From Legionella lansingensis (GTDB lineage: Bacteria > Pseudomonadota > Gammaproteobacteria > Legionellales > Legionellaceae), in NCBI RefSeq assembly GCF_900187355.1, contig NZ_LT906451.1, positions 1,364,501-1,428,500 on the forward strand: a stretch of DNA of 64,000 nt. The letters are read 5' to 3'. The notes beneath the pieces are model-generated. The model was not told the DNA's origin. It did not search any database and was given only the letters and a program-made list of their open reading frames with translations. The position numbers and the translations under genes are program-made. This document shows positions 27,164 to 37,793 of this stretch, piece after piece (positions within the stretch are counted from its first letter, which is position 1; each line of letters opens with the position of its first letter).

Positions 27164-28639
27164 ATGTCACTTTCTATTGTGCAACAGGCACTGACTTTTG
27201 ATGATGTGTTGCTGGTTCCCGCCCACTCGACCGTGCTCCCGAAAGATGTTTTATTAAAAACCTTTCTGACAAGGGAAATTGAATTAAACATACCATTACT
27301 TTCAGCAGCAATGGATACCGTCACAGAGGCCCGTCTAGCCATTGCGTTGGCTCAGGAAGGAGGGATTGGGATTATCCATAAAAATATGAGTGCCTCGGCT
27401 CAAGCCGAAGAAGTCCGCAAAGTAAAGAAGTTTGAAAGTGGCATGGTTAGAGATCCCGTCTCAGTTTCACCTGGCATCACTGTGAAAGAATTGCTTGATG
27501 TGATGGCTAAATATAACTTTTCGGGCATGCCTGTGGTCGATGGCGATCGTTTGGTTGGAATTGTAACGAGTCGAGATATTCGTTTTGAAACCAACCTGTC
27601 TTTGCCGGTGCATGCTGTGATGACTCCTAAAGAGCGTCTAGTCACTGTAAAAGAGGGTGCGGGGCGAGAGGAAATTCTCAGTCTGTTGCATAAACATCGG
27701 ATCGAAAAATTACTTGTGGTGAATGATTCTTTTAACTTACGTGGACTCATTACCGTTAGAGATATTCAAAAAGCCAAGGAAAATCCTTTTGCCTGTAAAG
27801 ATAGTGCTGAGCAATTACGAGTAGGGGCCGCTGTAGGTGTTGGTGAAGGTACTGACGAGAGGGTTGCTGCTCTGGTTGATGCTGGAGTGGATGTGATTGT
27901 TGTTGACACAGCTCATGGTCATTCACAAAAGGTGGTTGAGCGTGTTTCCTGGATTAAAAAACAGTATCCTGATGTCCAAGTCATTGGTGGCAACATTGCT
28001 ACTGCCGATGCTGCACGTGATTTGGTTGAAGCTGGAGCTGATGCGGTGAAGGTTGGTATTGGCCCTGGATCCATTTGTACTACCCGGATTGTTACGGGTG
28101 TTGGCGTGCCACAGATCACTGCCATCGCTAATGTGGCAGCAGGATTAAAGGGTAGTGATGTACCTATCATTGCTGATGGTGGTATTCGTTTTTCAGGTGA
28201 TGTATGCAAAGCCTTGGCCGCCGGTGCTAACACAGTGATGTTAGGTGGTATGTTTGCTGGTGCAGAAGAGTCACCAGGAGAAATAGAACTCTATCAAGGT
28301 AGAACCTATAAAAATTATCGTGGCATGGGTTCTATTGGCGCCATGTCACAGGCTCAGGGTTCCAGCGATCGTTATTTTCAAGATGCGAGCCTTGGGAGTG
28401 AAAAATTAGTACCAGAAGGTATAGAGGGACGTGTGCCCTACAAAGGCCCAGTGCAAACGATTATCCAGCAAATAATAGGCGGATTGAGATCCTGCATGGG
28501 ATATACTGGCTGTAAGACAATCGAAATACTTCACGATAAGGCTAAATTTGTGCAAGTCACGAGTGCCGGTATGCGTGAATCACATGTGCATGATGTCAAC
28601 ATCACTAAACAAGCCCCCAATTATCAAATCGACAGTTAG
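27164..28639 (+). CDS. guaB: IMP dehydrogenase
   Basis: A 491-residue enzyme that oxidises IMP to XMP with NAD+, the committed step to GMP. The (beta/alpha)8 barrel is interrupted by two CBS domains (residues about 95-205). The catalytic loop [15 protein letters not shown] contains the nucleophilic Cys, and the flap region includes GSSDRYFQ. It is followed after 2 bp by guaA. Confidence 0.97.
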   Translation: MSLSIVQQALTFDDVLLVPAHSTVLPKDVLLKTFLTREIELNIPLLSAAMDTVTEARLAIALAQEGGIGIIHKNMSASAQAEEVRKVKKFESGMVRDPVSVSPGITVKELLDVMAKYNFSGMPVVDGDRLVGIVTSRDIRFETNLSLPVHAVMTPKERLVTVKEGAGREEILSLLHKHRIEKLLVVNDSFNLRGLITVRDIQKAKENPFACKDSAEQLRVGAAVGVGEGTDERVAALVDAGVDVIVVDTAHGHSQKVVERVSWIKKQYPDVQVIGGNIATADAARDLVEAGADAVKVGIGPGSICTTRIVTGVGVPQITAIANVAAGLKGSDVPIIADGGIRFSGDVCKALAAGANTVMLGGMFAGAEESPGEIELYQGRTYKNYRGMGSIGAMSQAQGSSDRYFQDASLGSEKLVPEGIEGRVPYKGPVQTIIQQIIGGLRSCMGYTGCKTIEILHDKAKFVQVTSAGMRESHVHDVNITKQAPNYQIDS

Positions 28640-28641
28640 TT

Positions 28642-30219
28642 ATGAAAAATTTAAAACAAAAACCCCTGGTTATTCTTGATTTTGGTTCCCAGTATACACA
28701 GTTAATAGCAAGACGAGTAAGAGAAATGGGGGTTTATTGTGAGATCCACCCCTATAACATTGATGTTCAAACGCTACAAGCGTTAAATCCTTGCGGTGTC
28801 ATTTTATCCGGTGGACCTTCTACCGTTACCTTAGATACTAATCCTAGAGCTCCTGGATGGCTATTTGAATCAGGATTACCCTTGCTAGGCATTTGTTATG
28901 GCATGCAGACCATGGCCGTACAATTAGGAGGAGAAGTACAATCTTCTCCTATTCGTGAGTATGGTTACGCTGAGCTACGTTTGCATGGTCATAGTCCGCT
29001 TTTAGAAAATATTGAAGATAGGACCACTCCTTCCGGAGTCGCTTTACTCGATGTCTGGATGAGTCATGGTGATAAAGTCACGCGCTTGCCGCCCGGTTTT
29101 ACAGTCATATGTGAAACGCGCAATGCACCCATCGCAGGAATGGTTCATGAGTCTCGTCATTGGTATGGTTTGCAGTTTCATCCAGAAGTCACTCACACGC
29201 TGCAAGGAATACGCATATTGCAGCGTTTTGTAATAGATATTTGCCAAGCGGATACAAGTTGGACTTCTGATAACATTATTGAACAAGCGATAATGAGTAT
29301 CCGTCAACGAGTCGGAAAAGAGCACGTGCTTCTTGGCCTTTCCGGGGGTGTTGATTCGTCTGTCGTAGCGGCTTTACTGCATAAAGCCATTGGTGATCAA
29401 TTAATTTGTGTCTTTGTCGATACAGGCTTATTACGTTTGCATGAAAAAGAACAAGTAATGACGATGTTTGGCGAGCATATGGGCATAAACATTATTGCCG
29501 TGGATGCTGAAGAAAAATTTTTAAATGCTTTAGTGGGGGTCGATTGTCCTGAAAAAAAGCGAAAAATCATTGGTCGTACGTTCATTGAAATCTTTGACGA
29601 TGAAGCTCAACACATTCCCGATGTTAAGTGGTTAGCTCAAGGTACAATTTATCCTGATGTGATTGAGTCTGCTGGCACTCAAAACAATGGAGCTTCCATG
29701 GTGATTAAGTCTCACCATAATGTCGGTGGATTGCCTGAGACGTTGAAATTAAAATTACTAGAGCCAATTCGTGAATTATTTAAGGACGAAGTGCGAAAAA
29801 TAGGTCTGGAACTTGGTCTTCCTTACGATATGGTCTACCGTCATCCATTTCCTGGTCCCGGTCTTGGTGTTCGTATTCTGGGTGAGGTTAAGAAAGAATA
29901 CGCTGATATTTTACGTCAAGCCGATGCTATTTTTATTGAGGAATTAAAGAGTAATAATCTTTACCAACAAGTTAGCCAGGCTTTTGCGGTGTTTTTACCT
30001 GTTAAAAGTGTAGGTGTCATGGGCGATGGCCGGCGCTATGACTATGTTATTTGTCTACGTGCCATTGAGACGGTTGATTTTATGACTGCTCATTGGGCAC
30101 AGCTCCCATGGGATTTCTTGGCCCAGGTTTCTAATCGCATCATTAACGAAGTGGGTGGGGTATCTCGAGTGACCTATGATATTTCTGGCAAACCGCCGGC
30201 GACGATTGAATGGGAATAA
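28642..30219 (+). CDS. guaA: GMP synthase (glutamine-hydrolysing)
   Basis: A 525-residue two-domain enzyme that aminates XMP to GMP. The N-terminal class I glutamine amidotransferase has nucleophile Cys in LGICYGMQ and a His/Glu in QFHPEVTHT. The ATP pyrophosphatase domain has the P-loop LSGGVDSS. The C-terminus [20 protein letters not shown] is canonical. Co-transcribed with guaB; the stop overlaps tadA. Confidence 0.97.
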   Translation: MKNLKQKPLVILDFGSQYTQLIARRVREMGVYCEIHPYNIDVQTLQALNPCGVILSGGPSTVTLDTNPRAPGWLFESGLPLLGICYGMQTMAVQLGGEVQSSPIREYGYAELRLHGHSPLLENIEDRTTPSGVALLDVWMSHGDKVTRLPPGFTVICETRNAPIAGMVHESRHWYGLQFHPEVTHTLQGIRILQRFVIDICQADTSWTSDNIIEQAIMSIRQRVGKEHVLLGLSGGVDSSVVAALLHKAIGDQLICVFVDTGLLRLHEKEQVMTMFGEHMGINIIAVDAEEKFLNALVGVDCPEKKRKIIGRTFIEIFDDEAQHIPDVKWLAQGTIYPDVIESAGTQNNGASMVIKSHHNVGGLPETLKLKLLEPIRELFKDEVRKIGLELGLPYDMVYRHPFPGPGLGVRILGEVKKEYADILRQADAIFIEELKSNNLYQQVSQAFAVFLPVKSVGVMGDGRRYDYVICLRAIETVDFMTAHWAQLPWDFLAQVSNRIINEVGGVSRVTYDISGKPPATIEWE

Positions 30220-30665
30220 ACGATCATTCGTGGATGGCCAGAGCTTATGAGTTAGCCCTTAAAGCCAAAGAGCAAGGTGAAGTACCCATCGGTGCAGTAC
30301 TTGTCGATGCGAAGAATAATATTTTAAGCAGTGGTTGGAACCAGGTATTGCAATTGAATGATCCTTGTGCGCATGCAGAATTGATTGCCATTCGTGAGGC
30401 TGCAACCCAACTGCAAAATTATCGGCTGTTAGATACTACGCTATACGTTACCCTTGAACCCTGTTCGATGTGTGCGGGTGCTCTTGTGCATGCGCGTGTA
30501 AAGCGTTTGGTCTTTGCTACGCGTGATTTTAAAGCAGGTGCCGCGGGATCTGTGTATAACCTGCTGCAGGGTTATCCTTTAAATCATCAGGTCATCATTG
30601 ATGAAGGAATCATGCAGAAAGAATGCGCTGTTTTGTTGGCAGATTTTTTTAAAAATCGCCGTTAA
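30210..30665 (+). CDS. tadA: tRNA adenosine(34) deaminase
   Basis: A 151-residue zinc deaminase converting A34 to inosine in tRNA(Arg). The zinc site is seen as [11 protein letters not shown] (His and catalytic Glu) and [14 protein letters not shown] (two Cys). The ATG overlaps guaA by 10 bp. An internal ATG nine codons later is also possible, but the longer start matches family N-termini better. Confidence 0.93.
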   Translation: MGINDHSWMARAYELALKAKEQGEVPIGAVLVDAKNNILSSGWNQVLQLNDPCAHAELIAIREAATQLQNYRLLDTTLYVTLEPCSMCAGALVHARVKRLVFATRDFKAGAAGSVYNLLQGYPLNHQVIIDEGIMQKECAVLLADFFKNRR

Positions 30666-30781
30666 ATCGTTCAGCAGCCATGACATGCCGGGTAGGTTTT
30701 ACTCGATGTATTAATGATGGATATCGTTTTAAGGTATGATAAACAAAAACAGATTTATGTTTGTTCAAAACTTTTATTACC

Positions 30782-31429
30782 TTATTGAAATTCCATTCTT
30801 TTTTGAGGTATCAGTCCATCAATTTCATTTAACGCATCAAGGTATTTCTTTGCATCTATTTGATTACTACTGAATTCTTTAACGTCTGATGGAGATAAGT
30901 AAACTAGATCTTCAATAGACAGGTAGTGGGGACTATGAGCTTCAGTTATTGTACAATATAAAACCTTATCAGAAGTTTCAGGATTTTCAACAAATAACTG
31001 ATAAACATGAACCGCTCCAGAAGATGTACTAATTTCCATTCTTTCTCTTGCAGCCTTTGGTAATTCTGAGGTTCCAATAAAAATATTTTCTTTGATTAGT
31101 TTAAAACCATCTTCTTTTATAGTTTGGCCTATCGATCCACCTTTTAAAATTTTATTATGAGCTTCTTGAAGCCAGTTAGGTAAAAAGTCAGAAAAGTTTA
31201 CTACAGCACATGTTCTCATTATATGATTGGAGTGTAAATTTGATACTCGTATATTGCCTTCCTGAAAGAGCAACTCTACGCCATAATCACTAAAGAGAAA
31301 CTTAATCCTTTCGCTATTTAGCATGCCTTTCATTTGATCAAGTTGTTTGGAACGCCTTGATGAAAAAGCCGAATTTTCTGTTAAGAAAAATCTATTATTA
31401 TCTTTAGTTACAGTGATTTTTGAAAACAT
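30782..31429 (-). CDS. Hypothetical protein
   Basis: A 215-residue protein of no recognised family, with mixed alpha/beta composition, no signal peptide and no membrane segment. ATG at 31429 has AGGGA eight bases upstream and is preferred over a start 14 codons earlier. The N-terminal half (KITVTKDNNRFFLTENSAF) and the C-terminal part (LYCTITEAHSPHYLSIEDLV) show no catalytic motif. It sits alone between tadA and a repeat element. A Legionella-restricted gene is possible. Confidence 0.55.
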   Translation of the reverse strand: MFSKITVTKDNNRFFLTENSAFSSRRSKQLDQMKGMLNSERIKFLFSDYGVELLFQEGNIRVSNLHSNHIMRTCAVVNFSDFLPNWLQEAHNKILKGGSIGQTIKEDGFKLIKENIFIGTSELPKAARERMEISTSSGAVHVYQLFVENPETSDKVLYCTITEAHSPHYLSIEDLVYLSPSDVKEFSSNQIDAKKYLDALNEIDGLIPQKRMEFQ

Positions 31430-31597
31430 AAGAGTAATCCCTAAGTAATTGCAAAAATCAAATTGCATCATTATATGGCATGGTGATCAATAAGACTACT
31501 TTTTTGTGGTATGCCCTTGACTTTCACTTTTATCGTCAAGTCTGGATTAACTTATTGGAAAGGCAACCACATACTTTGCTTGTTTATAACTCAAGTC

Positions 31598-31687
31598 GTG
31601 TCATCCCCGCGCAGGCGGGGATCCATCCAGCAAATAAAATGATGTACCCTGTTGAGGAATGGATTCCTGCCTGCGCGAGAATGACAC
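31598..31687. repeat. MITE-like element with imperfect terminal inverted repeats (copy 3)
   Basis: Ends GTGTCAT and ATGACAC bracket 90 bp. The left arm contains a perfect hairpin ATCCCCGC-GCA-GGCGGGGAT. The right arm (minus strand TCTCGCGCAGGCAGGAATCC) is its imperfect counterpart. It is the same design and almost the same length as the units at 15488-15580 and 23035-23118. It lies between an unknown gene and the 3' end of glnD. Confidence 0.8.
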
Positions 31688-31727
31688 AATTTGCGTGATG
31701 AACGGACTTCAAGTAACGAGATAAAAC

Positions 31728-34307
31728 TTATGCCGTAGCTGCCGATAATTCTGCAATTAATTTTTCCTTCAATAGTTTTTTCTCTTCTTGATTTAATACT
31801 TTTCCCGCTTTGGTTGTTATAAAAAACATATCTTCGACCCGCTCGCCGAAAGTGGCAATTTTAGCGTTGTGCAGACTAATATCCTGGGTTAAAAACACTC
31901 GGCTTATACTAGCAAGTAGGCCCGGTCTGTCGGTCATAATTAGAAATAAGCGCGTATGGTGATGTTGATTGTCCTCACTGAAGCTAATTTGTGGTCTTAA
32001 GTTAAAATGAGCTTGGGTGCGCGAAAGCCGTCGCCGGGTAATCGTAGGTAGTCCCGTCTTATTCATTAACTGCTGGGTCAATGCCTCTTGAATTGCGGCA
32101 ATACGATTCTCATCAAAAAAAGCCTGATGTTGTTCATCCAGAATAATGTAGGTGTCTAAATCATAATTATTGTCGCAAGTTAAAATCGTAGCTTCTTGAA
32201 TCGTTGTGTAATGATTACTAAGAACCGTTGTGGTAATAGTAAAGCGCTCGTCTCGATGGGGCATATAAATAAAAACTTCTGTGCCACCCTGGCTATGGTG
32301 CGGCATAATAAGAACAAGCGGGTACTTTTTGCACGTTAAAATCGCTTTGGTGTGCCTGGCGATTACCTCTGCTGGTTCATGCAGAAAATATCTGCTTTTA
32401 AAAGTCGCCCATAATGTGCTAATGCTTTCTTGCGAAAAACCCTCCTTGAGCAAAATTTGCATGGCTTGATTTTTTCGCGTATTGGTTACTGTTGCTTCAT
32501 CAAGAAGATATTTCTCCTGGATGGCTTGCTGTACCCCGCGATACAATTCTTTTAGTAACGAATCTCTCCAGGTGTTCCATAGTTTTTGATTGGTGGCACA
32601 AATATCTGCAACGGTGAGTAGATAAAGATAATCGAGATATTCTGCTTGCGGTAATAAATCGCAAAATTGTTGAATCGTTTTGGGGTCATAGATATCTTGG
32701 CGCTGAGCGGTCTGTGAAAGAATTAAGTGATTACGAACTAACCAAACCAGTAACGCTCCTTCATATTCATTCAAACCATGGTTTAGTGAAAATTGATAGG
32801 CTTCTTTTGCTCCTAGTTCTGAATGATCACCGCCGCGGCCTTTAGCAATATCATGAAAAAGGGCAGCCAAATATAGAATTTCACGTTGTTTAATCGTGGG
32901 CATCAACTGTGCAGCCAAAGGAAACTGTTTGGCATATTCTGGTTTAAGAAAATTGGCAAGATTGCGAATAACAAACAATGTATGCTGATCCACAGTATAC
33001 ACATGAAACAAGTCATATTGCATTTGACCTGTGACTGCAGCAAAACAATCTAGATAGTGCCCTAAAACACCATGACGATTCATATGATGCAACGCTTCGT
33101 AGGGATCTTCGGTTTTAAAAATATTTATAAAACTGGTCGTAGCTGCTTTTGATTTGCGAAATTTTTCATTTAACAAGTAAAGATGTTCACGAATCAAGCG
33201 AATTGTTTTCGCACGTACGCCTTTAATATCTGGACGCTTAGCAATCCACAAAAATAACTCAAGGAGAGTAAGGGGTTTTTCGCTGAATACTCTGGGATGT
33301 TTAACTTCAATGTAATCGTTAATGACCTGAAAATTATTATCCAATGAAACAATTTTCTGCTGCTGATCATGAACTATCGCTTCAGCAAACCATTGTAGCA
33401 GCATTTCGTTGAGTTCGCGTATGCGTTTGATGATCTTAAAATAGTTCTTCATGAACTGCTCGACGCCTAATGAATGAGCTTCGTCAGTAAAATCAAAAAA
33501 ATTGGCCAATTTCACCTGATAATCAAAAAGCAATCGTTCTTCTTGTTTGCCCGCCAACATGTGCAAGGCAAAGCGCGTTCGCCAAAGAAAATGCTGACAA
33601 AATATAAGTTCTTCATACTCCTTATCAGTGATAAAACCACTGGAAATGACTTCAGGCAATTTATTAATCCCAAAATGGCGTTTGCTGATACTTAACAAAA
33701 TATGAATATCGCGAAGCCCACCTGGGCCGTTTTTCAGGTTAGGTTCAAGATTGTATGCTGTGCCACCATACTTGGCATACCTTTGCCTTTGTTCGTTGCG
33801 TTTGGCAAAAAAATACTCATCGCCTGGCCACATGTGTAATGGATGTATCTTATACAATAACTTTTCCATCAAGCTGCCACGACCAGCAATCAAATGCATA
33901 TCCAGAAGACTGGAAATGACACTTAAATCTTTGCTAGCGAGAGCCGCGCAGGCGTCTGCCGTGGTAATTTGATGACTAACTTCTAATCCCACATCCCAAG
34001 CATCTTGAATAAAGGCTTGCGCGCGCTGTGAGTGTATTTTGGAGATCTGTTCGCTATGCAATAACAATAAGTCAATATCAGAATAAAGCTGCAACTCGCG
34101 TCGACCATACCCGCCCAGCGCTAGTAAGCAAAACTTATTTTCGAGATGAAGGTTATTTTTGTGAAACAAAATCAATAAAATTTCATCAATGAAGTTGACT
34201 AATTTGCGAGTGATTGTACTAATACTTACTTTTTGGCGAAACTCATCACAAAGTTCGTCCTTGAACTGTTTAATATGCTCTTTTAGGTGGCGATTATCGT
34301 TCTTCAT
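31728..34307 (-). CDS. glnD: Bifunctional PII uridylyltransferase/uridylyl-removing enzyme
   Basis: An 859-residue nitrogen sensor that uridylylates or deuridylylates PII according to glutamine. It contains the nucleotidyltransferase motif GGYGRRELQLYSDIDLLLL near residue 70, an HD domain (LAALFHDIAKGRGGDHSELG) near residue 475, and two C-terminal ACT domains, the last near residues 780-850 (FLIMTDRPGLLASISRVF). Length matches the family. The start overlaps map by 14 bp. Confidence 0.96.
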   Translation of the reverse strand: MKNDNRHLKEHIKQFKDELCDEFRQKVSISTITRKLVNFIDEILLILFHKNNLHLENKFCLLALGGYGRRELQLYSDIDLLLLHSEQISKIHSQRAQAFIQDAWDVGLEVSHQITTADACAALASKDLSVISSLLDMHLIAGRGSLMEKLLYKIHPLHMWPGDEYFFAKRNEQRQRYAKYGGTAYNLEPNLKNGPGGLRDIHILLSISKRHFGINKLPEVISSGFITDKEYEELIFCQHFLWRTRFALHMLAGKQEERLLFDYQVKLANFFDFTDEAHSLGVEQFMKNYFKIIKRIRELNEMLLQWFAEAIVHDQQQKIVSLDNNFQVINDYIEVKHPRVFSEKPLTLLELFLWIAKRPDIKGVRAKTIRLIREHLYLLNEKFRKSKAATTSFINIFKTEDPYEALHHMNRHGVLGHYLDCFAAVTGQMQYDLFHVYTVDQHTLFVIRNLANFLKPEYAKQFPLAAQLMPTIKQREILYLAALFHDIAKGRGGDHSELGAKEAYQFSLNHGLNEYEGALLVWLVRNHLILSQTAQRQDIYDPKTIQQFCDLLPQAEYLDYLYLLTVADICATNQKLWNTWRDSLLKELYRGVQQAIQEKYLLDEATVTNTRKNQAMQILLKEGFSQESISTLWATFKSRYFLHEPAEVIARHTKAILTCKKYPLVLIMPHHSQGGTEVFIYMPHRDERFTITTTVLSNHYTTIQEATILTCDNNYDLDTYIILDEQHQAFFDENRIAAIQEALTQQLMNKTGLPTITRRRLSRTQAHFNLRPQISFSEDNQHHHTRLFLIMTDRPGLLASISRVFLTQDISLHNAKIATFGERVEDMFFITTKAGKVLNQEEKKLLKEKLIAELSAATA

Positions 34308-35058
34308 CGCGCAAGGTCAGAATTTCTACCCCATCATCGGTGACTAATAGGGTATGTTCCCATTGAGCGGAAAGACTGTGATCTTTAGTGACTACCGTCC
34401 AGTTATCTGGCAGGAGTCGAGTATGGTGCTTTCCGACATTAATCATTGGCTCAATGGTAAATGTCATGCCTGGTCTTAAGATTTCTCCCGTATTAGGGAT
34501 ACCATAATGCAAAACTTGTGGATCTTCATGGAAAATTCGCCCGATTCCATGTCCGCAATAATCACGAACAACGGAGCAGCGATTTTTTTCAGCATGACGT
34601 TGTATAGCATGACCGATGTCCCCCAAATGAACACCGGGTTTTACCATGTTGATACCAATGAATAAACATTCATGCGCCACGTTGACAACATGTTTGGCTT
34701 TAATAGAGGGATTGCCTATAAAAAACATCTTACTGGTGTCACCATGATATCCATCTTTAATTACCGTGACATCAATATTAATGATGTCACCATCCTTTAA
34801 TACCTTTTTGCCAGGAATTCCATGGCAAACCACATGGTTAATAGAAGTACAAATGGATTTAGGGAAACCGTTGTAATTAAGTGGAGCTGGAATAGCTCTC
34901 TGCTCATTAACAATGTAGTTATGACAGATCGTGTTTAATTCATCTGTGGTGATGCCTTCTTTGACATAAGGACCTATCATTTCCAAAACTTCGGCTGCAA
35001 GCCTACCTGCTACTCGCATCTTCTCGATTTCTTCAGGAGTTTTAATGGTTACTGCCAT
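34294..35058 (-). CDS. map: Methionine aminopeptidase, type I
   Basis: A 254-residue dimetal peptidase removing initiator Met. Metal ligands are visible in order: Asp in IINIDVTVIKDGYHGDTS (two Asp), His in YCGHGIGRIFHE, Glu in FTIEPMINVG and Glu in QWEHTLLV. The ATG at 35058 gives MAVTIKTPEEIEKMR, a standard start. It is divergent from rpsB with a Spy-like gene between, close to the common E. coli arrangement of map beside rpsB and with glnD. Confidence 0.96.
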   Translation of the reverse strand: MAVTIKTPEEIEKMRVAGRLAAEVLEMIGPYVKEGITTDELNTICHNYIVNEQRAIPAPLNYNGFPKSICTSINHVVCHGIPGKKVLKDGDIINIDVTVIKDGYHGDTSKMFFIGNPSIKAKHVVNVAHECLFIGINMVKPGVHLGDIGHAIQRHAEKNRCSVVRDYCGHGIGRIFHEDPQVLHYGIPNTGEILRPGMTFTIEPMINVGKHHTRLLPDNWTVVTKDHSLSAQWEHTLLVTDDGVEILTLRDEER

Positions 35059-35224
35059 GGTTTAATCCGTAAAAACATCAATAGTAGCACATGCTTTCTA
35101 TTCATCGAATATAATTAGTTAATTCTATTAATTATATAAAGAAAAAATCTGTTGTGTTTATGAGAGATTGCTTGTCCTAAGAACTCTGTGGTTTGACCGG
35201 AGAATTTAGGAATTCCAATCTTAG

Positions 35225-35247
35225 ATCCCCCGGTCAAGCCGGGGGAT
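35225..35247. repeat. Perfect palindromic repeat
   Basis: ATCCCCCGG and CCGGGGGAT pair perfectly around TCAAG. The flanks (GATCC-like left, GATGAC right) recall one arm of the MITE-like elements, so this may be a solo arm. A partial copy of another repeat, GGGCTACGCAGGTAG, begins near 35279. Confidence 0.7.
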
Positions 35248-35303
35248 GACGGTAGATAATTTCCTGATTTAACTCAACGGGCTACGCAGGTAGGTTGAAA
35301 TTT

Positions 35304-35795
35304 CTAAGACTGAGTACCCTTATTTTGTTCCCATTGTTGTAGCATTTGTTTAAATTGAGATTTTTGTTGATCATTAAGAACATTGTAAATTTGCTGTTTT
35401 GCCTTGATCTTGGCTTTTATCATTTGCCCTAAAAGCTCTTTCTTTTGATCGATCAAGCTGTTTAATTTAGACTCATCCATGGTGCCAGATGTGATTAAAT
35501 CATGAATTTGAGAGCGAATGGATTTCATTTGTTGCATATTGGATTGTTGGCTTTGTCGCAGTTGATCTTTGATGGCTTTAATTTTTGCTTGTTGTGATGA
35601 GTCTAGATTCAAGGACTGCATCATCTCCTTCATACGCTCCTTATGGGGACAACCGGAGCCCATCTTGTCTTTCATTTGATCAGATGTGGTTGAAGGAGTG
35701 GTTGTTGTTTGATCTGAAGTAGTTGACGTGGTGGCAAAAGCCATCGGTCCCATTATAAAAGATAAAGCAACTGCCGCTAGCGTTATTTTTTTCAT
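35304..35795 (-). CDS. Periplasmic Spy/CpxP-like protein
   Basis: A 163-residue protein with a Sec signal peptide (MKKITLAAVALSFIMGPMAFA), a Thr/Ser-rich linker and a helical domain of LTxxQ type: LNLDSSQQAKIKAIKDQLRQ and YNVLNDQQKSQFKQMLQQW. Spy and CpxP are ATP-independent periplasmic chaperones or stress sensors of envelope protein folding. The ATG at 35795 starts right at the signal peptide. Assignment to the superfamily is good; the exact role is inferred. Confidence 0.75.
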   Translation of the reverse strand: MKKITLAAVALSFIMGPMAFATTSTTSDQTTTTPSTTSDQMKDKMGSGCPHKERMKEMMQSLNLDSSQQAKIKAIKDQLRQSQQSNMQQMKSIRSQIHDLITSGTMDESKLNSLIDQKKELLGQMIKAKIKAKQQIYNVLNDQQKSQFKQMLQQWEQNKGTQS

Positions 35796-35912
35796 TTTAC
35801 TATCCTTAGTTAAACGTTGTTGTAAGACTTCCAACATCGAGTATAGACCAGATTTCCACTTTTTATGAAACTCAAATGAGCCATGATAAAAACTAGTTTA
35901 AAGTCAATAACG

Positions 35913-35941
35913 TTGCTGATTGTGCTGTGTTGTGGTATAAC
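35913..35941 (+). promoter_or_regulatory. Probable rpsB promoter
   Basis: TTGCTG at 35913-35918 and TATAAC at 35936-35941 with a 17-bp spacer, followed by a GC-rich leader of about 90 bases. The TACGGCGC just after the -10 box could be a stringent discriminator, as expected for a ribosomal protein operon. Confidence 0.6.
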
Positions 35942-35947
35942 TACGGC

Positions 35948-36040
35948 GCTTTTAACGACACACACGTTTCGTCACATGCGGTGGGGTCCCGCTAGATGGG
36001 TACCGTATGGGAAACGTGGAGGCTTAACCCTGGAGAATAT
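35948..36040 (+). promoter_or_regulatory. rpsB 5' leader, probable S2 autoregulatory element
   Basis: The leader contains GTGGGGTCCCGC and then TACCGTATGGG and ACGTGGAGGCTTAACCC just before the start. The GTGGAGGC-TAACCC block is also found in the E. coli rpsB leader, where S2 represses its own operon. Here it lies 20 bases upstream of the true ATG, separate from the TGGAGA ribosome site. Regulation is inferred from this likeness. Confidence 0.55.
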
Positions 36041-36802
36041 ATGAACGTTAGCATGCGAGAACTTTTGGAAGCGGGCGCCCATTTTGGTCATAGAACCCGT
36101 TTCTGGAACCCCAAAATGGCTCCTTACATTTTTGGTTCAAGAAATAAAATCCATATTATTAATCTTGAAAAGACCCTACCCCTATTAAATGATGTGGTTA
36201 ATTACGTCGGTCGTCTGGCCTCAAATAAGGCAAAGATTTTATTTGTGGGTACTAAGAGGGCAGCTCAGGATAGCATCCGTGAGCATGCAAAGCGCTGTGG
36301 CATGCCCTATGTTGACCATCGCTGGTTAGGTGGCATGTTGACCAATTGGAAGACAGTTCGTCAATCTATCTTTCGTTTGAAAGAATTGAAAGAAATGCGT
36401 GAAAAAGGTGCATTCGATCTGATGATTAAGAAAGAAGCACTAATGCTCACCAGAGAACTAGAAAAACTAGAGCGCGGTTTAGGTGGTATTGAAGACATGG
36501 GTGGCTTGCCTGATGCTCTTTTTGTTATTGATGTTGGTTTTGAACATATCGCAGTTGAAGAAGCTCGTCGATTGAAGATCCCCGTAATTGGCATCGTTGA
36601 TACAAATAATGATCCGGACAATGTTGATTATGTGATTCCTGGTAATGATGATTCTATGCGTGCTGTAGATATTTATATCCGCTGTGTTGCAGATGCTATC
36701 CTTGATGCTAAGCAAGGAAGTACTATAGGTGGTGTATCATCAGACGCCGAATTTGTTGAAGTCCCTGTCAATGATAAAGAAGCAGAAAAAACAGGTGAAT
36801 AA
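36041..36802 (+). CDS. rpsB: 30S ribosomal protein S2
   Basis: A 253-residue S2 with [46 protein letters not shown] and [13 protein letters not shown]. The ATG at 36041, with TGGAGA upstream, gives the standard N-terminus; extra codons from 35996 lie in the conserved leader. First gene of rpsB-tsf-pyrH-frr. Confidence 0.97.
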   Translation: MNVSMRELLEAGAHFGHRTRFWNPKMAPYIFGSRNKIHIINLEKTLPLLNDVVNYVGRLASNKAKILFVGTKRAAQDSIREHAKRCGMPYVDHRWLGGMLTNWKTVRQSIFRLKELKEMREKGAFDLMIKKEALMLTRELEKLERGLGGIEDMGGLPDALFVIDVGFEHIAVEEARRLKIPVIGIVDTNNDPDNVDYVIPGNDDSMRAVDIYIRCVADAILDAKQGSTIGGVSSDAEFVEVPVNDKEAEKTGE

Positions 36803-36836
36803 TTCGTTTTCTTAAAGGGGAGGGGGCGCGTTGGCC

Positions 36837-36874
36837 AGGGTCTAGGTAAGATAGTAGGAATATCAACAGACCCT
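36837..36874. repeat. Inverted repeat related to the GGGTCTGTTGACA element
   Basis: AGGGTCT at 36837 and AACAGACCCT ending at 36874 form inverted ends 38 bp apart between rpsB and tsf. The right arm is shared with the longer palindrome at 59319-59366. It may act as an attenuator or processing site that sets the S2 to EF-Ts ratio, or be a remnant of a mobile element. Confidence 0.5.
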
Positions 36875-36914
36875 AGTTAACGTACCCCTTTTTGCTACGT
36901 GGAGGATTGAAATA

Positions 36915-37793
36915 ATGTCGATTAGTGCTTCATTAGTGATGCAATTACGCGAACGTACTGGTGCTGGTATGATGGAATGTAAGAAATTTCTGACCATGAC
37001 CAATGGTGATATTGAGCAAGCAATTATTGAAATGCGCAAAGCAGGACAAGCTAAGGCTGATAAAAAAGCAGATCGAGTTGCTGCTGAAGGGATCATCGTC
37101 ATCGTTCGCGAAGCTCATGGAAAAACTGGCGTTATGCTTGAAATTAATAGTGAAACAGACTTTGTTGCTCGTGATGAAAACTTTACTCATTTCGCACAAA
37201 AAGTTGGCGAGACAGCATTGGCTTCTGGTGTGACTGATATTAAAGCGTTGGCAGACCAAACATTGGCTGGCAGTAATATCACTGTTGAACAAGCAAGACA
37301 GGAATTAATTTCCAAGATCGGTGAAAATATCAAATTGCGTCGTCTGGAAAGAATGTCTTCTGATGGTGTGATAGGTCACTATCTACACGGTACACGTATT
37401 GGTGTTATGGTGGCAATGAAAAACGGTGACGAAACGCTTGCTAAAGATATTGCTATGCATGTTGCAGCCAGCCGTCCTATGGTTGTCAACCGCGATCAAG
37501 TATCTTCCGAAGCCATTGAAAATGAACGTGAAATCTTTACGGCGCAAGCGCGTGAAAGCGGTAAGCCACAAGACATTATCGATAAGATGATTGAAGGCCG
37601 CATTAATAAATTTGTAGATGAAGTTAGTTTGCTTGGACAGCCTTATGTGAAAGATCCAAACAAAAAAGTCAGTCAGTTATTAAAGGAAAAAAATGCTGAG
37701 GTGGTTTCATTTGTCCGCTTTGAGGTGGGTGAAGGTATTGAGAAAAAGGAAGATAATTTTGTTGAAGAAGTAATGGCGCAGGTCCGTGATTAA
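36915..37793 (+). CDS. tsf: Translation elongation factor Ts
   Basis: A 292-residue EF-Ts, the nucleotide exchange factor for EF-Tu. The N-terminal UBA-like domain has [16 protein letters not shown], and the core has [20 protein letters not shown] lies about 10 bases before the ATG. The stop is adjacent to pyrH. Confidence 0.97.
   Translation: MSISASLVMQLRERTGAGMMECKKFLTMTNGDIEQAIIEMRKAGQAKADKKADRVAAEGIIVIVREAHGKTGVMLEINSETDFVARDENFTHFAQKVGETALASGVTDIKALADQTLAGSNITVEQARQELISKIGENIKLRRLERMSSDGVIGHYLHGTRIGVMVAMKNGDETLAKDIAMHVAASRPMVVNRDQVSSEAIENEREIFTAQARESGKPQDIIDKMIEGRINKFVDEVSLLGQPYVKDPNKKVSQLLKEKNAEVVSFVRFEVGEGIEKKEDNFVEEVMAQVRD

Noticed and set aside
31480-31698. A 72-codon plus-strand frame.
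   Set aside because: It runs through the MITE-like element at 31598-31687 and has repeat-derived sequence (CRVIPAQAGIH-like), typical of spurious frames in such repeats.
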